Below are positions 51,089-62,100 of a DNA stretch of 64,000 bases, in pieces; the stretch's first letter is position 1; each line of letters starts with the position of its first letter. Origin of the DNA: PNNG01 sp046291695 (GTDB taxonomy: Bacteria > Bacteroidota > Bacteroidia > UBA7662). The position numbers and the translations under genes are program-made. The notes under the pieces were generated by a model. It made no database searches and was not told the origin of the DNA. It worked only from the letters and a program-made list of their open reading frames with translations. Location: assembly GCA_046291695.1 (NCBI GenBank), contig JBKBSO010000012.1, forward strand, positions 1 through 64,000. Direction: 5' to 3'.

Positions 51089-52318
51089 ATGGATCACTTG
51101 CTCATTCCCTTGGCCAATGGCATGCACCTCATTTACAAGCAGGTAAGCGGAACAGAAATTGCGCATGCCGGTTTTGTGGTAAATGCCGGGAGTCGCGACG
51201 AGCTACCGGCCGAATGGGGACTCGCTCATTTTTTGGAGCACATGTTGTTTAAGGGCACGCACAAGCGAAAAGCCTACCATGTGCTTTCTCGGCTCGATGC
51301 GGTTGGGGGCGAGCTCAATGCCTACACCACGCGTGAACGCACCTGTTTGCATGCGAGCTTTCGGAATCTGCATTTTGGCCGGGCCTTCGATCTTTTGTGC
51401 GACGTTTTTTTTAACGCCAACTTTCCCGAAAAGGAGTTAGCTCGCGAAAAACTGGTGGTTCTCGAAGAATTGCTCATGTACAAAGACGAACATGATGAAA
51501 GCATACTCGACGATTTTGAGGAGCTCGTGTTTCAAAACCGACCGCTGGGCCGGCCGATCTTGGGCACAGAAAACACCATCAACAGCTTTAACCGACAGAT
51601 GCTTACGGACTTCAGGGCACGCAACTACACAGCTGCCAATACGGTATTCAGCTATGCGGGACCCATGCCCTGGAAACAGTTTGAACGCAAAGTGAGGCCT
51701 GTGCTCGAAGCTTTTTCCCTTGCTGGCAGCAGTCACATCAGGCAAACACAGTACAACTATCAACCTTTCTACCACGAATTTTCGAAGCCCGCCAATACCG
51801 CTTATGTAGTCATGGGCAACCAAGCCTACCCCGCCAACGATACCAAAAGGCTGGGCTTGCTCCTGCTTAACAACATGTTGGGCGGTGAAAACCTCAACTC
51901 GCGCCTCAACATGAGCATTCGCGAGCGGAATGGCTTGGTGTACGGCATCGAGTCGAACTATTCGCCCTACAGCGATACCGGGCTCTTTTATGTGTTTTTT
52001 AGCACCGACCCCAAAAACCGCAGGCGTGTGCAGCAGCTGGTTATGCTGGAACTGGCTAAATTGCGCAAAAAAAAGCTGGGCAACTTACAGTTACACATGG
52101 CCAAGCAACAATTTATCAGCCGTTTGCTAATGGCCGAAGAAAACCGCTCAGGCTTGATGCTGGCCTTGGCACACAGCTATTTCGATCATGGACGCATCGA
52201 TCAACTTGCCGAAATCATCCGCAAAATTGAGGCCCTCGACGCCCTCGATTTACTCGACATCACCAACGAAGTTTTTGAACCACAACAACTCAGTACCATC
52301 GTTTATAATCCCCTTTGA
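51089..52318 (+). CDS. M16 family zinc peptidase
   Basis: The 409-residue protein has the inverted zinc motif HxxEH (His47, Glu50, His51 in AHFLEHMLFKGT), with a third acidic ligand likely in VVLEELLMYKDEH. The later part, including LLLLNNMLGGENLNSRLNM and a NGLVYGIESNYSPYSDTGLF stretch, matches the second M16 domain. It probably degrades peptides in the cytoplasm or periplasm; no signal peptide is visible. Start codons at 51026 and 51059 are also in frame, but a promoter-like box lies just before 51089. It is the first gene of a four-gene operon with the methyltransferase, LysM and hpt genes. Confidence 0.9.
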   Translation: MDHLLIPLANGMHLIYKQVSGTEIAHAGFVVNAGSRDELPAEWGLAHFLEHMLFKGTHKRKAYHVLSRLDAVGGELNAYTTRERTCLHASFRNLHFGRAFDLLCDVFFNANFPEKELAREKLVVLEELLMYKDEHDESILDDFEELVFQNRPLGRPILGTENTINSFNRQMLTDFRARNYTAANTVFSYAGPMPWKQFERKVRPVLEAFSLAGSSHIRQTQYNYQPFYHEFSKPANTAYVVMGNQAYPANDTKRLGLLLLNNMLGGENLNSRLNMSIRERNGLVYGIESNYSPYSDTGLFYVFFSTDPKNRRRVQQLVMLELAKLRKKKLGNLQLHMAKQQFISRLLMAEENRSGLMLALAHSYFDHGRIDQLAEIIRKIEALDALDLLDITNEVFEPQQLSTIVYNPL

Positions 52319-52320
52319 GT

Positions 52321-52968
52321 ATGGACTTTTTCCCCGAACACCTCAGCGCCTACATCGAAAAATACAGTAGCCCCGAACAAGCGGTTCTGGCAGAACTGAA
52401 CCGCGAAACGCACCTCAAGCACTTTTTGCCACAAATGGTCTCAGGGCATCAGCAGGGATTGTTCCTCGAACTGGCCAGCCGGATGATCAGACCCCGGCAA
52501 ATCCTCGAAATTGGGACATTTACGGGCTATTCGGCCATTTGTTTGGCCAAAGGATTGGCAGAGAATGGTGTTTTGCATACCATCGATATCAATCGCGAAC
52601 TCGAAGACATTACCAGCAAATACTACCAAAAAAGCGGTATGGACAACCGCATCAAACAATATTTTGGTCCCGCAGCCGATATCATACCTACACTGCCGGA
52701 TGAATTTGACCTGGTATTTATTGATGCCGACAAACAGAACTACGCATTGTATTACGATTTGGTATTCGATCGTGTCTCGCTGGGTGGTTTTATTTTGGTA
52801 GATAATGTGTTGTGGAGCGGAAAGGTAGCTGAGCCCGAGCAAAACGACAAAGACACCCGTGCCCTGCACGCCTTTAACCAAAAAGTTGCCGCTGATGACC
52901 GGGTCACCAAGCTCATTTTATCGATCCGTGATGGCATTACCCTCATATGTAAAAACAAGCAAGCATGA
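52321..52968 (+). CDS. SAM-dependent O-methyltransferase (catechol OMT-like)
   Basis: The 215-residue protein is of the class I O-methyltransferase family 3 (COMT/YrrM-like). It shows QILEIGTFTGYSAICLAKGL (SAM loop), TIDINRELEDI, LVFIDADKQNYALYYD with the metal-binding Asp residues, and ILVDNVLWSGKV. It would methylate a small phenolic or similar hydroxyl compound; the substrate is unknown. The ATG at 52321 lies two bases after the M16 stop, and the stop overlaps the next gene start by four bases. Confidence 0.93.
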   Translation: MDFFPEHLSAYIEKYSSPEQAVLAELNRETHLKHFLPQMVSGHQQGLFLELASRMIRPRQILEIGTFTGYSAICLAKGLAENGVLHTIDINRELEDITSKYYQKSGMDNRIKQYFGPAADIIPTLPDEFDLVFIDADKQNYALYYDLVFDRVSLGGFILVDNVLWSGKVAEPEQNDKDTRALHAFNQKVAADDRVTKLILSIRDGITLICKNKQA

Positions 52969-54374
52969 AATATCTTAAAATAAGCTTTATTCTTCCCCTA
53001 TTCCTGGTGCTATTTGCAGAAGCCCAAACCGGCACGCAGCTCAAGCAGGCGTATGTAGAAAAATACAAGCTCTTGGCCATTGAAAATATGCATCGTACCG
53101 GGGTACCGGCCAGCATCACCCTGGCACAAGGCTTGTTGGAGTCGGGCGTAGGCCAGAGTCCATTAGCGGTAGAGGCCAACAACCATTTCGGCATTAAATG
53201 TCATAAGGAATGGACCGGGCCCACCTACACCATGGACGACGACGCCAAGGACGAATGCTTTCGTAAATATGATGATGTGCTCGATTCGTACCTCGACCAT
53301 GCCGAATTTTTGCGCTCTCGTCCGCGCTATGGTGATTTGTTTAAGCTCGAAATTACCGATTACAAAGGCTGGGCCCATGGTTTAAAAGCTGCTGGTTATG
53401 CTACCAACCCCAATTACGCTCCCTTGCTCATCAAACAAATTGAAGAGCTTGGCTTGGCAGAATTCGACCGGGTAAATCCCACGCAATTGGCAGCCATGAA
53501 AGGCAGCAAAGCCGAAAAGCCCGTAACGGCCGAAGCGGTGAAAAAACCGGAGGTTGATATCGCCAAAGCCAGCGATTGTGAAGCCGGTGTGTTTAAAATT
53601 AACAAGGTAAAAGTGGTTTGTGCCGAAGCCGGTGATAGTCCTTTAAGCATTGCCGAAACCTACGGATTGTACGCCTGGCAAATTCTGAAGTACAACGACT
53701 TGGCCGAAGAGGCCCGTTTCAGAGCCGGTGAGCGGGTGTACCTCGAAGCCAAGCGAAATCGGGCCGAAGTAGCCGAACATACCGTTGGAGAATATGAGAG
53801 CATCCGCGACATATCGCAGCAATACGGCATCAGTACCAAGGCTATCCGACGCAAAAACCAATTGCGTGGGGCCGAAGAAGTAGCTGCCGGCGAAGTGGTG
53901 TACCTGATCAATAAGCGTGCTACGCGGCCAAAGGTGCGTACTATGGCCGATATTGAGACCTTACGCTCAGCACGCGACCGTCGTGAAGCCGCTATGAAAA
54001 CCCCCGAAAAACCGGTAACTGTAGAAACCAAAACCAAGCCCGATTATGCAGCACCGGTCGAAAAAACCAAAGCGCGTCAGGCTGTAATTGCAGATTCCCA
54101 ACCCGAACTGAACATCAAACTTCCCGAGCTTCCCGAACCCGACACCACCGCCAAGCCAAGCAAGCCAGTACCTGCCGAAAAAGTAGCCCGTGACCTTCAG
54201 CCCGAAGAAGTGGAAAATCCAGGCAAAACGGTTAAAACCCATGTGGTAGCTAAAGGCGATACCTTGTTCAACATCTCGCGACGTTATGGTTTAACCGTAG
54301 CCGAACTACAAGCGCTCAACAAGCTTGAAGGAAATGACATTCAATTGGGCATGGAACTCATTGTTTCGAAATGA
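52965..54374 (+). CDS. Glucosaminidase-domain protein with LysM repeats
   Basis: The 469-residue exported protein has a signal peptide (KISFILPLFLVLFAEA). A glucosaminidase domain follows (residues 25-160: SITLAQGLLESGVGQSPLAV, with the catalytic Glu in LLESG; NNHFGIKCH). LysM-like repeats come next, around residues 210-320, and a last one near 420-469 (HVVAKGDTLFNISRRYGLTV). The middle is rich in Pro, Lys and Glu. It should cut or bind peptidoglycan. It overlaps the methyltransferase by four bases and hpt by four bases. Confidence 0.92.
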   Translation: MKYLKISFILPLFLVLFAEAQTGTQLKQAYVEKYKLLAIENMHRTGVPASITLAQGLLESGVGQSPLAVEANNHFGIKCHKEWTGPTYTMDDDAKDECFRKYDDVLDSYLDHAEFLRSRPRYGDLFKLEITDYKGWAHGLKAAGYATNPNYAPLLIKQIEELGLAEFDRVNPTQLAAMKGSKAEKPVTAEAVKKPEVDIAKASDCEAGVFKINKVKVVCAEAGDSPLSIAETYGLYAWQILKYNDLAEEARFRAGERVYLEAKRNRAEVAEHTVGEYESIRDISQQYGISTKAIRRKNQLRGAEEVAAGEVVYLINKRATRPKVRTMADIETLRSARDRREAAMKTPEKPVTVETKTKPDYAAPVEKTKARQAVIADSQPELNIKLPELPEPDTTAKPSKPVPAEKVARDLQPEEVENPGKTVKTHVVAKGDTLFNISRRYGLTVAELQALNKLEGNDIQLGMELIVSK

Positions 54375-54910
54375 GCAGCGTAATAGTCAATGGAAAGCAC
54401 TTTGTGCCCTATTTGTCGGAAGCGGCACTGGCCGAAAAGGTTACCGGTATTGCCCAACGCCTCAACCATGATTTTACCGGCAAAGACCCGGTATTCCTGG
54501 CGGTACTGAATGGTGCCTTTATGTTTGTGGCCGATTTATTTCGAAAAATCAACATTCCCTGCGAAGTGAGTTTTGTAAAAATGGCCTCGTACGAGGGCAT
54601 GCAATCGACGGGGCGTATGAAAAAGCTGATAGGCCTCAATGAAAACCTACGCGGCCGGCATGTAGTGGTGGTGGAAGACATTGTAGATACCGGCAACACC
54701 ATGATGGCGCTCCTCGCGCAATTGCAGGAGCTCGAACCGGCTGGCATCAGCATTTGCACCTTGTTGTGCAAGCCAACGGCTTTGCTGCACGAGCTGCAGC
54801 TTGATTATGTAGCCTTGGAAGTGCCCGAGCATTTTTTTCTTGGCTATGGGCTCGATTACGACGGTCATGGCCGGAATTTGCCTACCTTATATCATCTGAG
54901 TGAAGGTTAA
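54371..54910 (+). CDS. hpt: Hypoxanthine phosphoribosyltransferase
   Basis: This 179-residue salvage enzyme converts hypoxanthine (and guanine) plus PRPP to the nucleotide. The PRPP-binding loop VVVVEDIVDTGNTM is at residues 98-111. VLNGAFMFVADLFRKI and SYEGMQSTGRMKK are further family motifs, and the C-terminal FLGYGLDYDGHGRNLP matches type I HPRT. Its place as the last gene of the M16/OMT/LysM operon is a common arrangement only for neighbours, with no clear functional link. Confidence 0.96.
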   Translation: MSSVIVNGKHFVPYLSEAALAEKVTGIAQRLNHDFTGKDPVFLAVLNGAFMFVADLFRKINIPCEVSFVKMASYEGMQSTGRMKKLIGLNENLRGRHVVVVEDIVDTGNTMMALLAQLQELEPAGISICTLLCKPTALLHELQLDYVALEVPEHFFLGYGLDYDGHGRNLPTLYHLSEG

Positions 54911-55560
54911 TGCCAGCCGTATGTTGTTAGTAGGCCGATTGTAAAACCCAAAGCCCTGCAAATTCACCTCGTTTTACGTAGGGCGCAATAGGCTTTGGTG
55001 AACATGATAGAAACCGTGTTCCGGACAGCAGCCAGCAGGCATTACCTACCTCCTTCCGCTGCCCCAACTCCCTGCCCTGATGTATGGCGCGCCTTCAGTG
55101 CTGTTCTGGAGGCGTGCTACATCATCAAAACGATTTCACAAAGAGCCTTAAAAGGGTGATGTCTCTAAACGACGCCCTTTGTGTCGTCACGATGCGTATA
55201 CCGAGATTCGACCCCACCGGGGTCGAACTTGAGCACGGGCTGTATTTTCTATAAACATTTGACCCTGTCGGGGTCAATAGCTACTTCTAATGACCAATGA
55301 ATCTCTGTAGCAGCTATAAATCATGGTGTTATACGGCTATTGCACCCTGAGGGGGCTATGTTTATAGCATCATCAAATCGCAAGGTAATCTACCGACCCT
55401 GAAAGGGTCGTATCACAAAGCATCGCTGGGAGAAGGTGCATCACAATATGAAAATACGCATTCCATAAGCCCAGAAGGGGCGCAATATGTTTACGTGAAC
55501 AGGATGAGCAAGGTGGTCATGATGGCTGCCCGTTTGCAGTAACGAACAGTTGTTCTAGCT
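54911..55560. repeat. Gene-free interval with GACCC-type hairpins
   Basis: Small hairpins are spread through the interval: GACCCCACCGGGGTC near 55211, GACCCTGTCGGGGTC near 55262, CACCCTGAGGGGG near 55347 and GACCCTGAAAGGGTC near 55396. A GCCCAGAAGGGGCGCAATAT stretch sits near 55470, and an ATGTATGGCGCGCCTTCAG stretch at 55081 recurs at 38217. No coding sequence is supported. Confidence 0.6.
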
Positions 55561-55960
55561 TTTAAGCTTTGGGCATATGAACGGCTTTTTGGACCGCGGA
55601 CCGCGGACCGCAGCTGGTTGGTGCGGAGTAGAAGCTTTGGGCATATGAACGGCTTCACTGTAATACATTTTTGAACGGCGTTAGAGCGGTTCAAGTGCAT
55701 TTAGCTGCAAGCATGCACTGCCCAGCTATGGTCCGTGGACTGCGGTCCTGTACCGCGTTAGGACTATTCGTCGGTGTTCCTTGTAAGGCATGCACTGCCC
55801 AGCTATGGTCCGTGGACTGCGGTCTTGTACTGCGTTAGCGCTATTCATACGTATTCCTCGTCAAGCATGCACTACCCAGCTGCGGTCTGCGGTCAATTAC
55901 TGCATTGAAGTCGTTTACGTGCAAGCCGTTGAAAACCCGCAATGCCTTGCCGTTGTTCAA
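55561..55960. repeat. Second copy of the GC-rich repeat family of 49.4-50.2 kb
   Basis: ACCGCGGACCGCAGCTGGTT, then GTAGAAGCTTTGGGCATATG, TGTAATACATTTTTGAACGG and three copies of an AAGCATGCACTGCCCAGC-like unit with CTGCGGTC. Order and polarity are the same as at 49400-50170 (head array, junction, tail array), but with fewer units. Confidence 0.8.
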
Positions 55961-56068
55961 TGGCAATTCGCCGCCAACCTGAACGGTGCGATTATGGCCT
56001 GTGCGCTGCCGTGGTCAACCAGTCTAGATGGATGGAGGCTTGGCCTATGAACAGCTTCTCTGAGGATC

Positions 56069-56105
56069 AAAAAAAAGCCGGCTATTCTCATAGCCGGCCT
56101 TTTAT
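56069..56105 (-). terminator. Intrinsic terminator of the T9SS protein gene
   Basis: Nine-base-pair stem GCCGGCTAT/ATAGCCGGC with a four-base loop (56077-56098), followed on the minus strand by a run of eight T residues. It lies 20 bases after the stop of the large surface-protein gene. Confidence 0.9.
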
Positions 56106-56125
56106 AGAAATCTGTTGTTGATCGC

Positions 56126-59100
56126 TTACTTCACCACCTGTAACTTCAGCAACTGCTGGGCAATGTCGCCTTCGTGGTTGTAGATGAGCGTTACATGGTA
56201 GGTGCCTGCCGATAGCTTCTCGGCTTCCAACTGCAGCTGGTGTACCCCGGCTTCGGTTGGGCGTTCGGTTTGCTGATACACCAACTTACCCAAGGCGTCG
56301 GTAACCCGAATGGTTACTTTGCCCGATGCTGGCAAGCTGTATTCTACCCAGGCCAAATCGCGTGCAGGGTTCGGATATACGCGGCTGCTGAAGTTGGTTA
56401 CTTCCGATGAACGCAACACCGGCATACGCAGTCCCGTCATCGGATATACCTCCGCCAGGCCATTTGCCGCTTCACTCATCTCGCCAATCGCAATATCACC
56501 TTCGAAGCCGCCATCGGCACGCATTTCGAGTTCAAACAGCAGGTCGCCCGCCTGCAGGTTCACACTGCTGGTGCTGAACCAACCAATGCGCAGCTCGTTG
56601 CCTTCTTGCTTGAATTCAAAGAAGCCGGTGCTCAACTTAATCGCGCGTACGTGTTCTACCGCTACACCCTGTGGCAGCGTGAATACCGCCGACAAAGCTC
56701 CCATATCGCGGTTGCGGTCAATCGAAACCGGTATCACCTTGCTTTCGCTGCCCAACTGCTCAAAGCCCTGCCATTCGATGGCCAGCTTAGGTGCTATTCT
56801 GCTGCCATTTGGCGTGTAAGACGCATTCACATCGCCATAGCAAAGTCCGAATACATCTTCGTTCTGCTGACCAAAGCCTGCCATGCCAATGCTTGTAGCC
56901 TCAAACAACCAGTCGCCTGATGGGAAACTGTTGTCTAAGCCTACAAATCGACGGGCTACCAAAAGCGCATCCGTTGAATTCACCGTACTGCTCACATTCA
57001 CATCTGCAGCCATCAACTTAATGCCACTCAATGGCAAGCTGCCAATGAAGTAGTTGCCAATAGCCAAGGCATCGGTAGCGTTTACACCGCCCCAGGCCTT
57101 GTTGGTCGTGGCCGACAAGCTGTAGTTGCCATTCGGAACACCCACAAAATTGAAGGCACCATTGGCATCGGTAGCAGCCGAAGCGGCTATCTGACCCGTC
57201 ATATCGTCAATCAAAATGGCGGTGCTGTTGCTCATTGGCGTGCTGTTCGTATTAGCATAGCGTACCACACCGCTCAATTGGTTATTAGGCATGGTCACAT
57301 TTACAGTTACCGTGTCTTCTGCCATACAGCCGTTGTAGAAAGCCGTAGCCTTATAAGTCGTTGTTACATTTGGTGCCACTACAATGCTGGAACCCGTGCC
57401 TACAATAGCGCCTCCGCTTGTGCCAAGTTGCATATTCGGACGCAAAAAGGCAAAGTTCGTCGTAGCGGTGCTTCCGCATACTCCCGAAGCATCTGCACGA
57501 TAAAAAATGGTGCTTGGATAAGGCGTTTGAGTCTGTCGAACCGCTGCATTACCCGTCCAACCGGAATTGTTAAAGCAAACCTCAACCACCAAATTATCAA
57601 CCCCATTCCATTGGAAAGGCGTTTGGAACTGGTGTACATTCCATCCGGCAACCTCTGTATAACTTACTTCGCTATAAACCGTGCTTAAGCCTGTTTCCCA
57701 GGCCACCATTTCCCATTCGGTAGTATGACCCATTTTGATGGTAAAGTCGTTTAAGCCAACGCCATTCACCTGGGCAACATCAAATGCCAAAGAACTGATT
57801 AATCCAGCACTTAATCCTTGTGCCGCTAACTCTGGTGCAGGTATCAACATCTGGTGACGTGCTCCCCAATAGTAGTTGCCATATGGCGCTGGATATGAAA
57901 TGTTTGTGTTTACTAGCGTTCCTGTACCAATGGTTGCCGTCATCGGAGCGCTTGAACCGGCCTCGGACCATACTATATTAACCTCGTTTCCATAATAAAC
58001 ACTGCCAATCCATTTTCTGGGCGAGCAACACGCTGTCCAGTTCGTACATAATCCTTCACCATTCGTAATAATCATATCAGCATTTGATAACGTATCAAGG
58101 CCGGTAATATAGCGGGAGTGATATTGCAAATAAACACTTATAGTCTGTCCTGCGGCAAGCGGAATCCCATTTGTTAAGGCCAAATAATGCTCGGCCGAAT
58201 TCGACATGACTTGCTCAGAATAGCTACCCTCCTGAATCCATGCCATGGGCGTATTCTGCTGTCCTGCTTTGCTTCCAACACGATAAAATACACCAACCGT
58301 TTGAACACCTACATTGTGCGGAATTAAATCGAATCCTGTAATTACAGTGCTAATGGCAGGTGTGATTTCGAACATAAACCCGCCACCACAATTTGTTGTA
58401 GCTGTAGAATAATCAGCAAGATTCGATAGTGTTGATTGCATTGTGACATTCGTAGTTGCACTAAGTGTGGTCGAATCACCAGCATTAATGGTCACATCCT
58501 GACCGGCATCCACACTAAGCACCAAATCCATATAACTTCCTGCTGCAAATGTCACAGTATCACCAATAGTATCTACTGCAACCACAACAAGTTCTATTAA
58601 ATCCCCACTTGACGCAGCAGGCAAAGTTCCAGACCAGATGCTCGAACCCGCAAGTTGCAGCTGTAGACTCATGGGAATTGGCGTTTGCGCTATACCGTTG
58701 ATGTCAATGTGCATCGTAACGCTCACCAAAGAATTTGTACCTGACAGATGTGCCGTAACCGTTCTGCTCACTGGTGTACACTGCGCAGCAACCGGATCAA
58801 CAACCACACTATCAATAATTGTTGGCAATACCGTACTGGCGACGCCATCAAACTCATAGGCACCCATATCGGGATTCGCACCACCAAATGCAGGCCTGGT
58901 TAATCCCGTATAATCAGTGTTTGGAAGTCCTAAGGCAGCAATTTCAACTGCTCCCGATTCAATTGCAGTAACCGTAGCTGCTGGAATAGTAAGGTCTGAT
59001 ATCGATGTAAAAGGCGGCAAACTCTTACCCGCTAATGGAATAGAAGCTTGGTCATTCGTTCCATTATTCACACTCGATACCGCTCTCCAGGTCGGCACAT

Positions 59101-62100
59101 CTGGAGATAAACCGGTGTTGGCTGTTAATCCTATTCGACCAACAAAATGATTGGCATTATCGGCCACATGATAGGCGTTATTGTTACTGTTGAAGTTGGT
59201 AAAGTTATAGTTGGTTGGGAACCACACCGCCACATAATGCTGTGCACCTGTAGCATTTGAAGTGTAGTCAACACCTATCACGTTATTACGGAATTCGCCA
59301 GTTACAATGGTGGAGGTTACCCCAAATCCTGCCGCTGCTGCTGCGGACCCGTTGGTATTGGTCATGTCGCCATACATGTAGATGCTGTTGTAGTAAACGC
59401 CAATATTGGTACCACTCGTGATGCGAATACCAAACGGATTGAACGTACTAGTGGTGGCAGAATAATTTACTGTACGTACATCGTAAATTACATTATTGGC
59501 AACAACATGGTTATTGCCCCCCATGAGATTTATACCCCAGGCACCCCAGCCTCCAGTATTGTTGTTATGTACCGCCCAAATCTTGTTACGTAAAATTTGA
59601 ACATCATTAGAAGCAGCATTTCCGATTTCAATGCCAGCTTGTGATGTGGTATTGCTGAGCCCTATCAGATTGAAAATTTCATTGCCTTCGATAAGCGAAC
59701 TGCGAACAGCCTGCATATCGATGCCACGGAAAATCACAAAGCGAGAGGTATCGGTTGATCCTATTTTACTGTTGGTAATACGAATATTGTTGCCGGGATT
59801 TGCAGTCGAATTCCTCAGGTAGATGCCATAATAGGCTCGTTCCACCGTGATATTGTCGATGGTGATATCGCGGATAGAATCACCTGAAAATGTTGTAGAA
59901 ATTACCGCGCCTCCCATGGCTATACCAAAGCTGCTGATCGTGGCACTACTACCTCCCCAAACGTTTAGGTCTTTGATGGTTAACCCGCTTACGGTATTAC
60001 CAGAAAGCGATCGAACCAATATGGCAGCTGTATTTGCAAGAACAGTTGTGTTGATGATATTCAAGTTCCGCTGTACATCTGTTCCGCTTATTGTAAGGTG
60101 ACTTAAACCATTGATGTTGATTAATCCGGAAGACGTTCCACTTTCACCAATAATAGTTACCGATGTCAACACACTATCAGGGCGAATCGTCACCGTATTG
60201 GTAGCACTTACACCAGGTCGGCTTTCAAAGGTAATCGGGAAACTTTCCGCCGTGCTGTACATGTTGTCAATAAGAATAAACTCAACCGGAGTAGCTACCA
60301 AACCGCTGTTAAAGAAATTTGAAGCCGCGGTTAGGGTTGGAAAATCGGCAGGCCCACTTACACCTACACGATAAGCACCTGATAATACCGGAAAGATCGT
60401 GTAACTAAAGATAGCCAACGGAGGCACTGCATTACTCAGGTATAAGCCTTCTCCACCAAGAGGTGCTGTCGTAACCGTGCCGCCAGCATTTTCCGCTGCT
60501 ATGTAATACTCTATAGTTTCCATATTGCTTACGCCGCCCAAGGCATTGTAATCAATAAGGAAAGTGTAGTTACTGCCGCTGATGCTGGGCAGCGTATCAA
60601 GCAACCAAGCCGTTTGAGTCGCCTTTTTGTAGAACATTCTTGGTGATCCCGCTACAATAGCAGAAATACTATCACTTATGTTTGCCGTCACCGAACGGCT
60701 TGTGCCCAATACAGTATCGCCCAAAACGTTTACATCAATTTGGGAAAAAGCGCGACCTACAAACTCATAGGCACCAATATCAGGAGTACTTACGCTACGA
60801 GGGTTACCCAATAAATCAGAAGCAACATAAGAAATTGGAGTCCCTAAATTATCAAATGCTATATTGGTTGGTATCAATACCGTCGGCGCTACGAAGATAG
60901 GATCTAAACTTACCGAGTTAAGGTCTTTGCTGGTAGCGGCTTGCCAATCTGACAAAGTTGCAAATTCTGTGATAGGTGAGTTTATCCTGACAAGATTAGG
61001 AGGAGTAGTACCACCCAGCCGGTAGTTGTTGTGATTTATAAGCGTTACATCGGCATTGTGCTGAATACTAAAACGAATCAGCCGGAAATTTGCTGGCAGG
61101 TTACCAGAAACGGGGTTGACTTCAAAATGGTTGTTTAGCACAACAATGGTATCCCAGGCAGGTGTAGCCGCTGTTCCACCCGTCAACCACAACGCTGCCT
61201 GAATGGTAGACGTAGCTGTGGTGTTGATTTCGTATTTAACGGTGTTGTTTACAATTTCTACGGCATCACGTGGGTTGGTAATTAAGGTTGCTGAAAAGGA
61301 AGCCGTGACGTGGAACGGGTTAACAACTAAAACCGTTGAAGTAAGTGAGCTAGCTTGGAATCCATTAATGACGTTATTGAATACGCGGTTATGGAAAGTT
61401 GCCGGAACGTTGATGTCGTTATTCAAATTGTTGAAAAGCATCCCGGAGCCACTCATTGCGCCATGGATATTGTTTTCAGAAATTTGCATCCCATATATGT
61501 TGGATGCCCAAATGCCAGCACCAGCCGTTGATATTCCTACGAAATGTGAGATGTTGTTATTGCTCAAAAGAACATTGCTCTGATTGAGCGCGTAAATTGC
61601 GCGATAGACATAATTGGCAAAGGTGTTACCAATGGCTTGGTTTAAATCACCAACATTACCATCAAACCAAACACCATAATAAAAACCCGAAAAACTATTA
61701 TTGCTAATCAAACCATTGCTGCCACGATAAATGATACCATTGTTAAAGGTAGAGTTGGCCAAGGTTTGGTCTTCAAACACACAACCGATTACTTCCCCAT
61801 TGGCCGCGCTATTTGCAAATACTACCGCCGCTTGTCCAGCCACAGTGGTAGGTAAGGTTTTGCGGAAAGTAAGGTTATTGAATAAAATACGCGTATCGGA
61901 AGTAATATTCACGTGTGAGCGACTAGAACCTAATGCGGTGTCTTGTAACAAAATCACATCCGAAGCCAATCCGGTTTGGCTATTAAAAGTCACTGTAAAG
62001 CCAGAACCACCAGGTATGTTTCCAATGTCATAAGCACCATGATAAGTACCGGGATTGATATTGAAAGTTACTGGCCCTATAATGCCGCACGTGGTCAGGG

